NCBI RefSeq assembly: GCF_040954645.1
Contig: NC_092809.1
Coordinates: 136,575,914 to 136,639,913, forward strand
DNA: 64,000 nt
Direction: 5' to 3'
Source of the DNA: Diabrotica undecimpunctata
Taxonomy: Eukaryota > Arthropoda > Insecta > Coleoptera > Chrysomelidae
Shown: positions 10,565 to 21,151 of the stretch, piece after piece
How positions within the stretch are numbered: the stretch's first letter is position 1
Layout: every line of letters begins with the position of its first letter
Notes under the pieces: generated by a model
Seen by the model: the letters and a program-made list of their open reading frames with translations, nothing else
What the model was told of the DNA's origin: nothing
The model's database searches: none
Translations under genes and position numbers: made by a program

Positions 10565-10998
10565 AATTCATGTTTGGTCTCAACAGAACTGCAGAAATTA
10601 TCTAGAAGTTTGATGCATTGTGTATTTGGATGCAGTTTTATTCTACCGTTTCGAATATTTAACAAATGTTTGGAAAATATTTGCGCCAATAGATCATTTT
10701 GCACTTGCAGTCTTATCTTAATGTCAATCGAACTGTTTCGACATTTCGCCATAAAAGGGATTTTGTTAAAGATTCATTAATCTCATCCGGATATGTAAAG
10801 AGAGGAATAACCGGTAATGACTGTCGGAAGTCACCAGACAGTAGTAATACAGCATCACTGAATAGTTTGTCGTTGCCGTTTAAATCTTGCATACTTCTAT
10901 GTAATGCTTCGAGTGAATCTTTAGGAGCCAAAGTACATTTATCCCAGATAATAACTGAACTGAATTTGGTTTGCTATGAACGTCTAACGGCAGCTTGA
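10565..10998 (-). pseudogene. Helitron-type PIF1-like helicase fragment
   Basis: On the minus strand 10713-10931 reads APKDSLEALHRSMQDLNGND then LLLSGDFRQSLPVIPLF and LLWRNVETVRLTLR. This matches helicase motifs around the Walker-B-like IWDE-TMAPK and GDFRQ-LPVI segments of Helitron/PIF1 helicases. The upstream extension reads SSVIIWDKCTLAPKDS. After a one-base shift, SIDIKIRLQVQNDLLAQIFS and NGRIKL continue the motif. No Rep domain, CTRR end or hairpin is seen, so only a helicase fragment remains. Confidence 0.75.
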
Positions 10999-11099
10999 GT
11001 ACTGCTCAAGTGCTATTCGCCCACCATCTGAATCAATTTTCTGAATCAACAACTGTAAGTTGCCTACATTTGGCGTAACTCAACAATTGTAAATTATCA

Positions 11100-11545
11100 T
11101 AAATTACGATTCTATCTCTCTAATTAGCCTTCTTCGGTCCATCTTTGAAAATAGGCCTCCCCAATCCTTTTCCATTCTTCTCTGTCTGTGATAGTCATCC
11201 ACCTAGAGCCCACGTGCTTCTTGATATCATCTGCCCATCTCATTTGGGGCCTTTATCTGCTTCGTTTATATTCCCACGGTCTCCAACTTATAAGAATTTT
11301 GTTCCATTGGTCTTCTTTTTGTCTTATATTGTGTCCTGCAAATCTCCATTTCAATTTTGCAACTTCTTGTCTAACATCCCTCACTTTTGTTTTCTCTCTT
11401 ATCCACTCGTTTCTTTTTTTATCCATTAATCTTATGTGCAACCTTTTTCTTTCCATTGGTCTTTGGGTTTTTATGATTTGATTTTGTCCATGTTTGTAAA
11501 TGTCCACGTTTGGGAACAATAAGTGAGAACAGGGAGTACGCATTG
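11100..11545 (-). pseudogene. RTE-like LINE C-terminal fragment
   Basis: The minus strand reads IIKTQRPMERKRLHIRLMDK, IREKTKVRDVRQEVAKLKWR, FAGHNIRQKEDQW and SWRPW, then in another frame an RRRMEKDWG-like end. This order (ER-L-I-L-D, LKWxxAGH, WRP) corresponds to the C-terminal region of the family B LINE at 60990-62186 but is a different subfamily. Decayed by frameshifts. Confidence 0.65.
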
Positions 11546-11616
11546 ATTGTATACTTTGGTCTTAAGATGCTGTGGATATCTTTTGTTTTTAAGAATGTAG
11601 CTTAGAAGACATCGCA

Positions 11617-11653
11617 ATGAGGATCAGACAAGATGAAATAGAAAAAGTTCAGG

Positions 11654-11714
<61 letters not shown>

Positions 11715-11815
11715 GGGTCAGACTATAAAACTTAACAAAGAAAACCAAACAGCAAAGATAAAAAGACGAGTTAGACTGGCATGGGCGGCATTTGGCAAAC
11801 TAAGCTACATTCAAA
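11617..11815 (+). pseudogene. RTE-like LINE (family B) thumb fragment interrupted by (TA)n
   Basis: The frame reads RQDEIEKVQDY, then repeated Ile-Tyr from a dinucleotide run, then YLGQTIKLNKENQTAKIKRR and VRLAWAAFGKLSY. The counterpart at 60990-62186 has MAYKYLGHEIRIGKDNQT followed by RLTWAAFGKL. The (TA)n array sits exactly at the YKYLG codons. Confidence 0.7.
11656..11712. repeat. (TA)n microsatellite in a LINE thumb
   Basis: 57 bp of pure alternating T and A replacing what would be a TATAAATAT codon stretch. No target duplication is seen, so in-place slippage is the simplest explanation. Confidence 0.95.
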
Positions 11816-12165
11816 TTACGATTATATTATAAAATATAAATAAATATAATATTAAGGTAAAAATTAATACGAAAAATTTTATGAAATTAGTATACTCAAT
11901 TAGATTTTAACATTTTTTAACATTCTCAGTAGATTTTAAAATTTAAGTTTATTTAGAATTCTTTCATTCAACTTATGCTTATTAAAATGTATTGGATTAT
12001 TGCACAAACTTGTAAATAAACAATGTTGAACATTTTAAAATTATTTTTAATTTTAATCATACATAATTCTGTTAAAAATAAAAATATTTTTCTTTCGAGT
12101 AAAAATAACATTTTTTAAAACACTTCATATACAACTAATAAAAGTTGATACTTATCTGGTGGTAT

Positions 12166-12600
12166 ATGGTATAGATCAGTATATTACAACTGTTTGTAAG
12201 GGAAAATAGAACTGCTTTTACTATGTTTCTTACAATTTCATCATATTTTCTCGAATATATGCGAAACGAAAAAAGTAATAGACATGACGTTTGTTAAACG
12301 TCACTTTATGTTTAAATTAACTACCACTGTAGTAGAGGTAGAGTCTTAATAAAACATTTTGTATAAAGGTATAATGTAACTTTTTGTACGGGAAAATAAA
12401 ACCATTGTTTCTATTCTATCTACTCTCCTTATAATTTCATTATATTTTCTCACCTATTAGACCTTCATAGGACTTCAAATAGGTATGTCAAAACCAAAAT
12501 AAGCCAAATCGATTCAGTCGTCCTCGATTTATCATAAAAAAGTTATAAAAACATAAAATGACCTTTGTTAAACGTCATTTCAGGATATTTTATATGTAGT
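12166..12600. repeat. Imperfect tandem repeat unit, two copies
   Basis: Two units share GGGAAAATA(A/G)AAC, a TACAATTTCATCATATTTTCTC-like segment, and GTTTGTTAAACGTCA near their ends (first about 12185-12310, second about 12370-12590). The unit contains the inverted core GACGTTTGTTAAACGTC. Probably a non-autonomous repeat of unknown type. Confidence 0.45.
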
Positions 12601-12704
12601 TTTATATGTGAATACACATTCACAAAACTTTATTGCAATCGGTTCAGTGGTTTTTGAATATTAGCTTGGAAAAACATCGTGACACGAGATTTTTATATAT
12701 AAAG

Positions 12705-12706
<2 letters not shown>

Positions 12707-12739
<33 letters not shown>
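12707..12739. repeat. (TA)n microsatellite
   Basis: Alternating AT run following GTGACACGAGATTTTTATATA, possibly the tail of a short retroelement. Confidence 0.9.
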
Positions 12740-12742
<3 letters not shown>

Positions 12743-13800
12743 TAAGTGTTTCCTTGCGTTTGTTTTTTCATTTCATTTTAACCTAGAAACATTATTATTC
12801 ATACTCACACTTTTACACAAACAAACGAATATGCATTTTTATTCGACGTCTCTTCGGTAATGAATGATATATCAGGCGATTGCCTCTGATATACTGCTTT
12901 TCGATATGAGTTATGGGCCTCTCGTGGCCCGTACGACGACTTGCCAAAGATCGCCCATCAAATATTCAAAGACATGTATATGTATGGCCGCCCCGCCGGT
13001 AGCTCTCAGTCCCAAACGGGAGCAAATCTTTTGGCACCCCGTATATATACATATATATACGTGTCGATTTGTGGATATATTTTTGTGTCTCGGCTGTGCT
13101 TTTGCCATGGGAATGAGGTTAGAATCATTGTGAATTATTTAAATTTGTCGAATTTTTTCTTTTTTGTTCAAAGTAAGTACTGTCAAAGAAGAAAAAATAG
13201 AACATCTTTTAAAAAACTTTATTTTCGGATATATTTGAGGGCATATACTAGACTCAAGCAAACAATTGTTTTACAAATAAAACAATTGTTAATTATGATA
13301 ATAATTATTAAAATTTGTTAATAAACTGGAACGAACTGTTTATTTTTCAAGTTACCTCTTTCAGGTTACAAAACAAATGTTAAAACTGTTCTACGAATTA
13401 AACATATTGCAAAATTTTGCAAAAATATAATACATTTGCCACACAATTGTTGTCAAAGTTAGGCCACACGTAATGTAGGATGTGTATAACAGGTTGCGTT
13501 CAGTCACAATAAAGTGACATATTAACTATATTTGAATCATCAATATTTTTATAATGTGATTTATTGTTTGAAAATTTTATTCGGGCAATAGTTATAGCAC
13601 TGCAAAATCTTTATTTAGCGTAAGATATTCTTATAAACCAATTCCAGGTTATACAACAATTCAATGAATTGTAAAAAAAAATGAAAATACTGGAATCGTG
13701 ATTACTAATTGTAACTGTATATTTTTATTATTTAAAGAACAAATAAAAAATAATTTATGATAATTTCTAAACATAAAACGTTAACAAATGTTCAAACAAT
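12740..13800. other. AT-rich stretch with a GC-richer segment, nothing identified
   Basis: 12900-13110 has higher GC (GGCCCGTACGACGACTTGCC; CGCCCCGCCGGTAGC) and overlapping short frames on both strands without recognisable motifs. The rest is AT-rich with no feature I can support. Confidence 0.3.
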
Positions 13801-13829
13801 CCCCCCATTATATACTAAGCAGTATCCCA

Positions 13830-13975
13830 ATCGATTGTAAAATTCCCATCTAACAATTATCGAAACACGTGGCGATATTAGGCAGAATAAATTTTGGATT
13901 TTAGATGCCCCCAGCTAAAATATTCGTTTGGAGCTAGATCTCCCGATCTTGAAGGCCACTGAATGTTACAATTAG
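13830..13975 (-). pseudogene. mariner-type transposase C-terminal fragment
   Basis: The minus strand reads CNIQWPSRSGDLAPNEYF followed by SWGHLKSKIYSA. In mariner transposases the third catalytic residue lies in WPxRSPDLxPxDFFLWG-xLKxxVY. Here SPD has become SGD and the D of DyF is E. Only about 45 codons survive. Confidence 0.65.
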
Positions 13976-14205
13976 GTCCAATCTAAGGTCCAAGTCATGC
14001 TGAGTTTATTTTTGATAAACTATCATCGCATTGCCTTTGACAATTGAGACATTCATTAATGTACAAACCCAAAAACTTGGAAGAATTAGAATATGTTGAT
14101 GATTCGACATCTAACACACGTTTTTGTCTAGTTTGGTCAATAACTAAGATCACACAAGAGTTCGTTACACTTATTTTCAAGTGATATAAATGATTTATCT
14201 GATAT

Positions 14206-14711
14206 GTCTTCTTCTTCTTCTAATGGCGCTATAACCCTTTGTGAGTCTTGGCCTGCTTAACAATGTTCTTCCATTCTGGCCTGTCGGATACTTTTCTTCG
14301 CCACTGCCTGATGTTCATGGTTTTAAGATCCCTCTCTACGTCGTCTATCCATCTTTTACGGAGCCTTCCTCTTGTTCTGTTTCCTTGGGGCTTCCATCTC
14401 TGGACTACTTTTACAGCGTGATTATCTGGCATTCTTTCTAGGTGACCAAGCCAGTTTAGTCTTTGTGACTTTACAAATCTAACAATATCTGCGCTCTGCA
14501 TTAGTTCATCCAGCTCGTGGTTCATTTTAATTCTCCACGAACCATCGCTGCATTGGGTTGGTCCAAATATCTTCCTTAGTATTTTGCGCTCAAATATTCT
14601 CAGTTGATTTTTATCAGTGGTTGAGAGGGTCCACGTTTCACATCCATATGTGACCACTGGTCTAATTACTGTTTTGTAGATTCTAAGCTTAAATTCACGA
14701 TTCAGTAACTG
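14206..14711 (-). pseudogene. 5'-truncated RTE-like LINE (family A'), C-terminal 160 codons intact
   Basis: Starts at LLNREFKLRIYKTVIRPVV and runs TYGCETWTLSTTDKNQ, IFERKILRKIFGPTQCSD, SQRLNWLGHLERMPDN and IRQWRRKVSDRPEW, stopping at KTHKGL at 14229. The 3' end is (GAA)n. It interrupts the Jockey-like LINE between LYADYTSILIS and ISDKSFIS; a short ATATCA is present on both sides, consistent with a small target duplication. A near-identical sibling lies at 36260-37430, indicating a recently active family. Confidence 0.85.
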
Positions 14712-14948
14712 AATATATGATATAAGTATTGAAGTGTAATCTGCATAAAGTGTTAACTGTACAGCGGAATTTATCGAAATAATGTGATTTAAGTTAATAA
14801 GAAATAATATTGGTCCAGTCAGAGAACCTTGAGGTACACACATAGAAATGTAAATGTAATCAGATTTGTAAGTATTTACTGTGATACATTTGTTAAGAAG
14901 ACACACTGATGATGTTCTAATATGTAGGACCCTATCCATTTTAGTGGC

Positions 14949-15425
14949 TGATGATGGCTGAAAAAATGGCTAAGCTATTCAAATCTCATGATTTATCAGT
15001 ACCCAAAAAATTAGATTACTATAATGTTATATCTTTCCTGTACTGTTGTCTGGAGTTGAGTCGTGGACTCAGTCGTAGAATCTTGAAGATACCTTATACA
15101 GACCACCTTACTAATGAGGACGATTTATCAAAAATACAAAAAGAAAAAGAGCTGTTAACCACAATAAAATAACGAAAATCAAATACCTCGGTCACATCGT
15201 GAGGAACAGCGAAATATATTTGCAATTGGGTTGCTGCAATTAATTTTACAGGGAAAAGGGGAAGGAAATCGATGACTAGAAAGACGAATGACTTACCGGC
15301 TAAAAAATCTACGTACGTGGTTTAACACGATAACTACAAATCTTTTTAGAGCAGCAGTATGTACAATACAGATTACTATGATGTCGCCTACATCCGAAAC
15401 GCTAGGCACTAGAAGAAGAAGATAT
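14949..15425 (+). pseudogene. LINE (family C) C-terminal fragment
   Basis: Plus-strand pieces: MMAEKMAKLFKSHDLSVP, LELSRGLSRRILKIPYTDHL, TNEDDLSKIQKEKELLTTIK and, after frameshifts, KYLGHIVRNSEIYLQL, then FRAAV near the end and a GAAGAAGAAG tail at 15411-15422. Compare the better copy at 54146-55640 (RRMLRIPWVQRVTNVEVLRR, QYLGHVLRGERYELLQ, IFRAAVSKT). It lies opposite in strand within the Jockey-like LINE. Confidence 0.7.
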
Positions 15426-16077
15426 TGTATTCCAATGTTTTCTAATTTATGAATGAGTAAGTTATGAACGACAAAAAAGTCAAATTCCTTACTGAGATCA
15501 CAAAAAATTCTAACAGGGTATTCATCCTCATCAATAAAGTGTTCCAATAAATAAGAGTTTAATCTGTTGAGATAACAGTATTCAAATATTTTCGTAAACA
15601 CTGAAGGAATAGTTATTGGGCAATAATTTCTAATATCCTTTGGATTACCTGTCTTATGCACAGTAACCACTTTTCCCATCTTTAGCTAATCCATGAAAAT
15701 ACCACTGCAAAAAGATAAATTTATTGATGTTATGAATGGAATTACTCTTTTTAACAAAAATTGAGGTATTTCATGAAACCAACACGATTTTGAAAATTTC
15801 AATTCTTCTATCAATAATTCCTCAGATCATTGGGAGTATAAGGGTATAATTGTAAAAAAAATTCATGTTCATTATAAAGCCGGTTCCTTAAATTACTATG
15901 TAATGACTGGGAATTTTTGAATGTACCTTAATTGGAGCATCCTTAAAGAAAATATTGAATAATAATAGGGCATTCCGTTATTACACAATTTCCATCTGTC
16001 TTTAGGCATATAATTTTTCGTCTATTATTATTATCATTTCTCGCTAGTGCTTTGATTTCAAGACAGGATTTTCCCAT

Positions 16078-16263
16078 TTATTTCCCTTTGTTCAGTATTA
16101 TTATTTTCCAAGTTTCCTTAGGTCTGCCTTCCTTCCGTCGGCATCGAGGATTCCAATCCAGCACTGTCCTGGCAATGTCATCTGGGGGTCTATGAAGTAT
16201 GTGATCCAGCCATCTCCATTTTCTTTGCCTTAAGGTAAAACTACCTACTAACGGCCTATACAA
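16078..16263 (-). pseudogene. LINE C-terminal fragment
   Basis: 61 codons: FTLRQRKWRWLDHILHRPPD then VLDWNPRCRRKEGRPKETWK. The pattern RKWRWxxHxLR-P-DD followed by LDWNP-G-R--GRPK-TW is the end of many non-LTR retrotransposon proteins. No other part is recognisable nearby. Confidence 0.7.
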
Positions 16264-17165
16264 ATTCGTGATGTAAATCGGTCTTATTAAAAAAATTTAA
16301 ATTCTTTTGTAAATATGCTTAAGTTGGTTAAACATAATATTGCGGCGCTTGTGTATCCTAGCGAGAAATTTATTAGGCCATTTTTTTATGTATATGGTGA
16401 AGTGACATTTTCTAGCTGTTGTTTTAATCAATTCGATGTAATCAAGCTACGCAATCAGTTGGAGGGCGGTCGTCAATCCTTAGTGTTTCAGGTAAGCATT
16501 GAGAAATTCATTGGTTACAATATTTGCTTTCAAATTATTACAGAAAATATTTTTTCACCTACATGCACTATTTTGTTCATTAGAAATGGTTAATATTTGT
16601 ATTTTATATAAAACACTTTAGTTTTTGGGCCAAAACAAAGTAGAATTTACAAAAATAGTTTAGGTCGGTATTAGGGCACAATTTAAGTAGCTAATCTTAT
16701 TACGGCCCAATGGGCCGTAATTACGAATTTAAGCTTGTTTTTTTTTTCAATTCAACTTTTAGTTCTTTAATATCAAAATTTATTAATAAAAGTAATATAT
16801 TCTTTTAAAAAAATATTTCCAAAAACGTACTATCAAATTCCGTTCCATACTTTTTCTTCTGTAAAAGCAAAAGAGGAAGTTTACAACTATGAAAGTCAGG
16901 TAGTTATTTCTAGTGGAAGAATATTGAAAAAAAATCCCGAATTTGTTCCCAAGAAAATTTTTTTTTTGTAACTTACTTAAGTTAAAATATATAGTCTGAC
17001 AATTTATTAATTACAAAAAAAAAATTAAAATAATTTTATTTTATTCTAGGCGATATTAGATTTTATTATATTTCGCATGTGATCTAATTTAGGCCTAACC
17101 CAAATTTAGCCTGACACGGTATCTACAAAAAAGACTCAATTATTCACATTTGATATTTTTTCTAG
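16264..17165. other. AT-rich spacer with a 23-nt perfect palindrome
   Basis: No supported gene. A perfect inverted repeat at 16699-16721 has half-site ATTACGGCCCA around a central A. The frame 16315-16593 shows no recognisable motif. Confidence 0.3.
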
Positions 17166-18005
17166 AATCATGGTCAGAACTTAAAAGCCTAAGCCTATGC
17201 AAGAAAATATTCACATATGAAAAGTGGCATGTCTGCCTATAAAGCATCCAAAATGATATACCAAAAAGTACATTGAAAGACGTGAATATAAACTACGTCA
17301 TGATTTCTGAACCTATTTTGAAAATCAATCTCCTATAAATGCTGCTGAACCCTATTTTGTCACTTCTCCAAAATTTTCAACGTCACTTAAAAATGCATTT
17401 TATTTCCCCAAAAAAATAGCTCAAACGTCCAAAAGAAAGGCTACAAAAAATTAACACCTGTAGTAACGATTGTTGATGATTTAATGTAGTACGAGAAGAG
17501 GTTGGAAGTTGAAAAAAATAAAAAGGAAGCAAGGAAAAAATAAAAGCTTGAAGAAAAAGAAAGAAAGCACCTAACATCACGAAGAAAAATGTACAATCTA
17601 ATGGCAAGAAAACAGAAAAAATTAAAATTTCGAAAGCTGTCAAACTAAACCTAAACCTTGAGAATGAGGAAAAACAAAAAGGTAAGATGGATGGAGCAAA
17701 TGAAAAAGAAAATGAAATTTTTAACAAAAATGTTGGTTCTGGCAGAAAAACAGGTGAAAGAACTAGAAAGCCGAAAACTAACAATTCTAGGGCTTTAGAG
17801 GTGGGCGATTACGAGCTAGGTCACTACGTCATTGTAGTTTATGAGGGGAAACATTTTCCAGGAGTAGTAAAAGAAATACCAGAAGATAAATTCAAAATTA
17901 AAGCTATGAAAAAAATTGGATATCATTGGCGATGGCCAGAGACAGATTAGTATTTGGTATGATCGAGAGGAAATTGTTTGTTTAATTGCAGCACCGCCTT
18001 AGTAC
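17166..18005 (+). pseudogene. C-terminal tail of a Tigger/jerky-like or related insect transposase
   Basis: 17687-17950 encodes KPKTNNSRALEVGDYELGHY, VIVVYEGKHFPGVVKEIPED and KKIGYHWRWPETD, followed in another frame by WYDREEIVCLIAAPP. A small domain of the form GD-VxVxYEGxxFPGxV...WxWPE..D..xY...I is a common C-terminal module of insect cut-and-paste transposases. Upstream (17280-17690) shifting frames are Lys/Glu-rich and include PKKPLKRPKE-like sequence, as in Tigger tails. No catalytic domain is present. Family attribution is tentative. Confidence 0.45.
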
Positions 18006-18514
18006 TTTAATAAAAGGGGCCTTTTACTGTACCTGAGATAAATAATTTGTAGATCTTTCATAGCTCTATGCTCTCATGCAATAAATGTAAAAAAAATACT
18101 GTTACTAAGTAACTTATAAAAGTATTTTTGTATATGTATATCTTTTTATTTTATTTAGTTTTTCTATGGCTCTTTTATATAAAAATTACGTCTAAAGTGA
18201 AATATTCCTTAACTGGGCCGTTTTAGGTCGGTTTACCTTATTTGCTTTATAATATTTCCTTCGATAGATTGGTTCCATAAATTAAAAAATGAAAAAACCG
18301 CTTATATTGAATAGTTTTTAAGATAATATCTACATATTTTAACCTTCTTAAATTTAACAATAAGTTATTATTTCGTTTTTCATTGCTTTAGTTCACACTT
18401 TTCACACTATTAACTCCCCCATCTTCCATAGGCTCGCTCAATAACCTTTTCCGTTGAAAGCTTTGCAACTATTAGCAACCAATTCTTTTTTTAATTTTTT
18501 GATAAAATATAATG

Positions 18515-18522
18515 GTTTAAAC
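18515..18522. repeat. 8-bp hAT target-site duplication, left (GTTTAAAC)
   Basis: Identical to 21144-21151, directly abutting the CAGTGTTTCCCAAA terminus. Confidence 0.92.
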
Positions 18523-21143
18523 CAGTGTTTCCCAAAGTGGGGGTCGCGACCCCCTGGGGTGTCGCCATGAGGTACTAGGGGGTCGCCGAACATTTCCAAA
18601 ATAAGACAAAAGCACCACTTTGTTAGATCATGTATTTTTATTTTAACAACGCCGTAAATAGAAATTAACAATTAATTATCAGACGAAATATAAAACTAAA
18701 TATTAAAGTCCTTAAAAATAAAAGAGTAAAACAAAGTCAAATATTATAATCTTAATGAGAGCTATGCGCCTGTTTCTGTGAAACTAATCTTTCAAATCTA
18801 GGCTGTGTATTTGAGACACACACAATTATTTCATTTTCAAGTAGGAGACGATTTATAACTCTTGTTTTAATGGCAGTCATAGACGAGAAACTTAACTCAC
18901 ACAAATATGATGTTACAAATGGAACCAAACATTTTACAGCTTCACTCGCCAACTGGGGGTATTCCTGCATCTTTTCGGTCCAAAATTGGTCCGAGTTCTG
19001 GGAAAAAAATTGGAGCTTCAACATTCCATCACTTGATATTTCAATAAGTTTTTCTTTCATGTTTATTGGTATTTCAACATGCTGAAAGGAAGCGGCTAAA
19101 AACGGATTTAGTATCCATCTGCAACTGTTGTAACTGTTTTGAATTTCTTTGGGGAAATAATCACAGAGCTGTTGTTTTAAATTGAGCAAAATAACATGCA
19201 TGTCAGCAAAAACTTGTTCAAAATTTGTAGCACTGTAATTTGATACATTTTCCATAATTTCCTGAAGGCACTGGAATGAATCGAGTTGTTTTTTGCCAAG
19301 TGAGGTCGACCATAAATCGATTTTTCTTAGAAACGCCTTAATTTTATCTGTGGCTGTAATTATATTAATGTCGCGACCTTGTAAATTACTGTTTAAAATA
19401 TTTAATTGCTCGAAAATATCAGCAAGGAAACCTAGTTTCAAAAGCCAAATAGGATCGGAAAATTGATTTTTATATGGGGACTTCTTATCTTTCAAATACA
19501 TTAAAAGCTCTGCTCTTAAGTGAAATACTCTTTTTAAGACGTTGCCCCTTGAAAGCCACCTTACTTCGGTGTGATAGAGAAGATTTTCAAATAAAGCACC
19601 CATGTCTTCGCAAATTTTTCTAAAAATACGGGTCTACAAAGCTTTTCCTTTAATGGAATTTACAACTTTAATGATGGTTTTCATAACACAGTGCATTTCA
19701 GGAGGTAAAGCTTTGGACGCAAGAGCTTCTCGATGTAAAAAACAATGTCTCCATTTGGCATTATTTCTTGTAATTTGACGACAAGAGCAGATTTATGTCC
19801 TGTCATAGCTTTAACGCCATCTGTGCATATAGCAATACATTTACCCCAGTCAATATCATATTTACTTGTACGGTTCACAAAAGTGTCGAGTAAACATTTT
19901 CCAGTGGTATTGGTCTCCAATGGGGAACAAAATAAAATATCTTCTTGAATGCCATTATTTGTATCATATCTTACAAACCTAATGAATTGGGCACAGTTAG
20001 ATATATCTGTGGATTGGTCCATTTGAAGAGAGAAGTCCGTGCATTTATTAAGATTTTCCACAACTTGCGCTTGAATATCTTCTGCCATATCATTAATTCT
20101 TCTTTGGATAGTATTATTTGACAGAGGTATTGTATTTAATTTTGCAGCCTCTCTTTCCCCACACATTATATGTACCATTTCAACAGCTGCTGGAAAAATC
20201 AGATTTTCAGCAATTGTGTGCGGATTACTAGTTTTGGCAACACGATAAGCAACTTTATAACTCGCTAATAATGCTTTTTCATTAGTAGTGGTTGCCAAGG
20301 GAAAACTGTCTTGCTGTTTGTGAAGGACGTTCAGCTTTCTTTCAAAGAATTCTACGGGCTTGTCTTTTTTATCTGGTTGTTTGCTATTTAAATGTCGAAG
20401 TAACTTTGATGGCTTCATGCTTTCTTTTGGCAAGACTTGTCCACAAATAACACATTGTGGTTTATTGGAAATAACGGTAAAACCATATTTAAGATATTCA
20501 TCAATGTAGAATCTGTTTTTCTATTTATTGCTGCTACTGCCACTTTCAGACGTAGATGGTTCTGCACTTCTTTTTAAAAACTTATCCATAATTTATAATT
20601 TATCGTAGACGTAAATACGTAAACGGGAATACGTAAGTCGTAAAATATTTACTCATTACTCAACACCGCGTTCGCCACCATAGGCTGTTTGGATTCGAAC
20701 TGAGGTTTCGTTGCGCATCGCCACTTATATAAAGCCAAAACGAGGTTACGAGAACGTTCCAGAGTGCCATCTAGTAGCGAGCGCTTTCGCGATTATCATG
20801 GAAGAGTTTTGCGATGTAGACACAGGCTAATATGTCGCGGCGTACAATGTGCAGTCGACTTCTTATTATTTATTTTTATTGTAAATGCTATTCTGGCAGA
20901 AGTACCTACTACTAATTACTAGTGGGACAGATCGCAATCATTAAAATAATTGTATTAAAATTAAATAATTGTTTTTGATTTAAACTTAAACAGTAAAGTA
21001 AAATTAAATTTGAGAAACCATCAGATAATTGTAAATTAGGCACGCTATTTCTGTCAAATAATATTGAATAAATGAGTGGGGGGGAAATTGGAGGGTCGCG
21101 AACAAATTTTTTAGCAAAAAGGGGATAAGTTTGGGAAACTCTG
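18523..21143 (-). mobile_element. Complete hAT element (ZBED5/SCAND3-like), 2,621 bp
   Basis: The left terminus CAGTGTTTCCCAAAGTGGGG and the right terminus (complement of 21130-21143) CAGAGTTTCCCAAA form short TIRs with one mismatch in 14. Both ends are flanked by GTTTAAAC, an 8-bp duplication as expected for hAT. Sub-terminal GGTCGCGACC-type sequence occurs at both ends. The interior encodes one minus-strand BED/hAT transposase (18752-20589). Complete ends plus a broken ORF mean a once-autonomous copy, now dead unless supplied in trans. Confidence 0.92.
18752..20589 (-). pseudogene. hAT transposase (ZBED5/SCAND3-like), broken by two stops and a frameshift
   Basis: ATG at 20587-20589 (MDKFLKRSAEPSTSESG). 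The BED zinc finger spans PQCVICGQVLPKESM to LLRHLNSKQPD, with a stop just before it (about 20522). The catalytic core has DFSLQMDQSTDISNCAQ (first Asp) and IAICTDGVKAMTGHKSAL (second Asp). After a frameshift near 19740 and a stop near 19635, the frame 19603-18752 holds LLYHTEVRWLSRGNVLKR (conserved in this subfamily) and a C-terminal dimerisation segment TSYLCELSFSSMTAIKTR that includes the catalytic Glu. The gene fills the element between its TIRs. Length (about 610 codons) is typical of the family. Confidence 0.9.
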
Positions 21144-21151
21144 GTTTAAAC
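21144..21151. repeat. 8-bp hAT target-site duplication, right (GTTTAAAC)
   Basis: Exact match to 18515-18522. Confidence 0.92.

Larger units (their letters stand above)
13995..15900 (-). pseudogene. Jockey/CR1-like LINE reverse transcriptase, interrupted by two younger LINEs
   Basis: Minus-strand order: 15679-15600 KTGNPKDIRNYCPITIPSVF and KIFEYCYLNRLNSYLLEHF (RT fingers); 15500-15420 IFCDLSKEFDFFVVHNLLIH (motif A, D retained); 14939-14712 CVPQGSLTGPILFLINLNHI (motif B) and LTLYADYTSILIS (motif C, YADD changed to YADY); 14205-13995 ISDKSFISLENKCNELL, SSKFLGLYINECLNCQRQCD and LSKINSA (thumb). The pieces join when the minus-strand LINE at 14206-14711 and the plus-strand LINE at about 14949-15425 are removed. 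Stops, frameshifts and the altered YADD make it inactive. Confidence 0.75.

Noticed and set aside
12864..13133. Overlapping frames on both strands in the GC-richer segment
   Set aside because: No domain, no codon-usage signal I could judge, and reciprocal frames on both strands suggest composition only.
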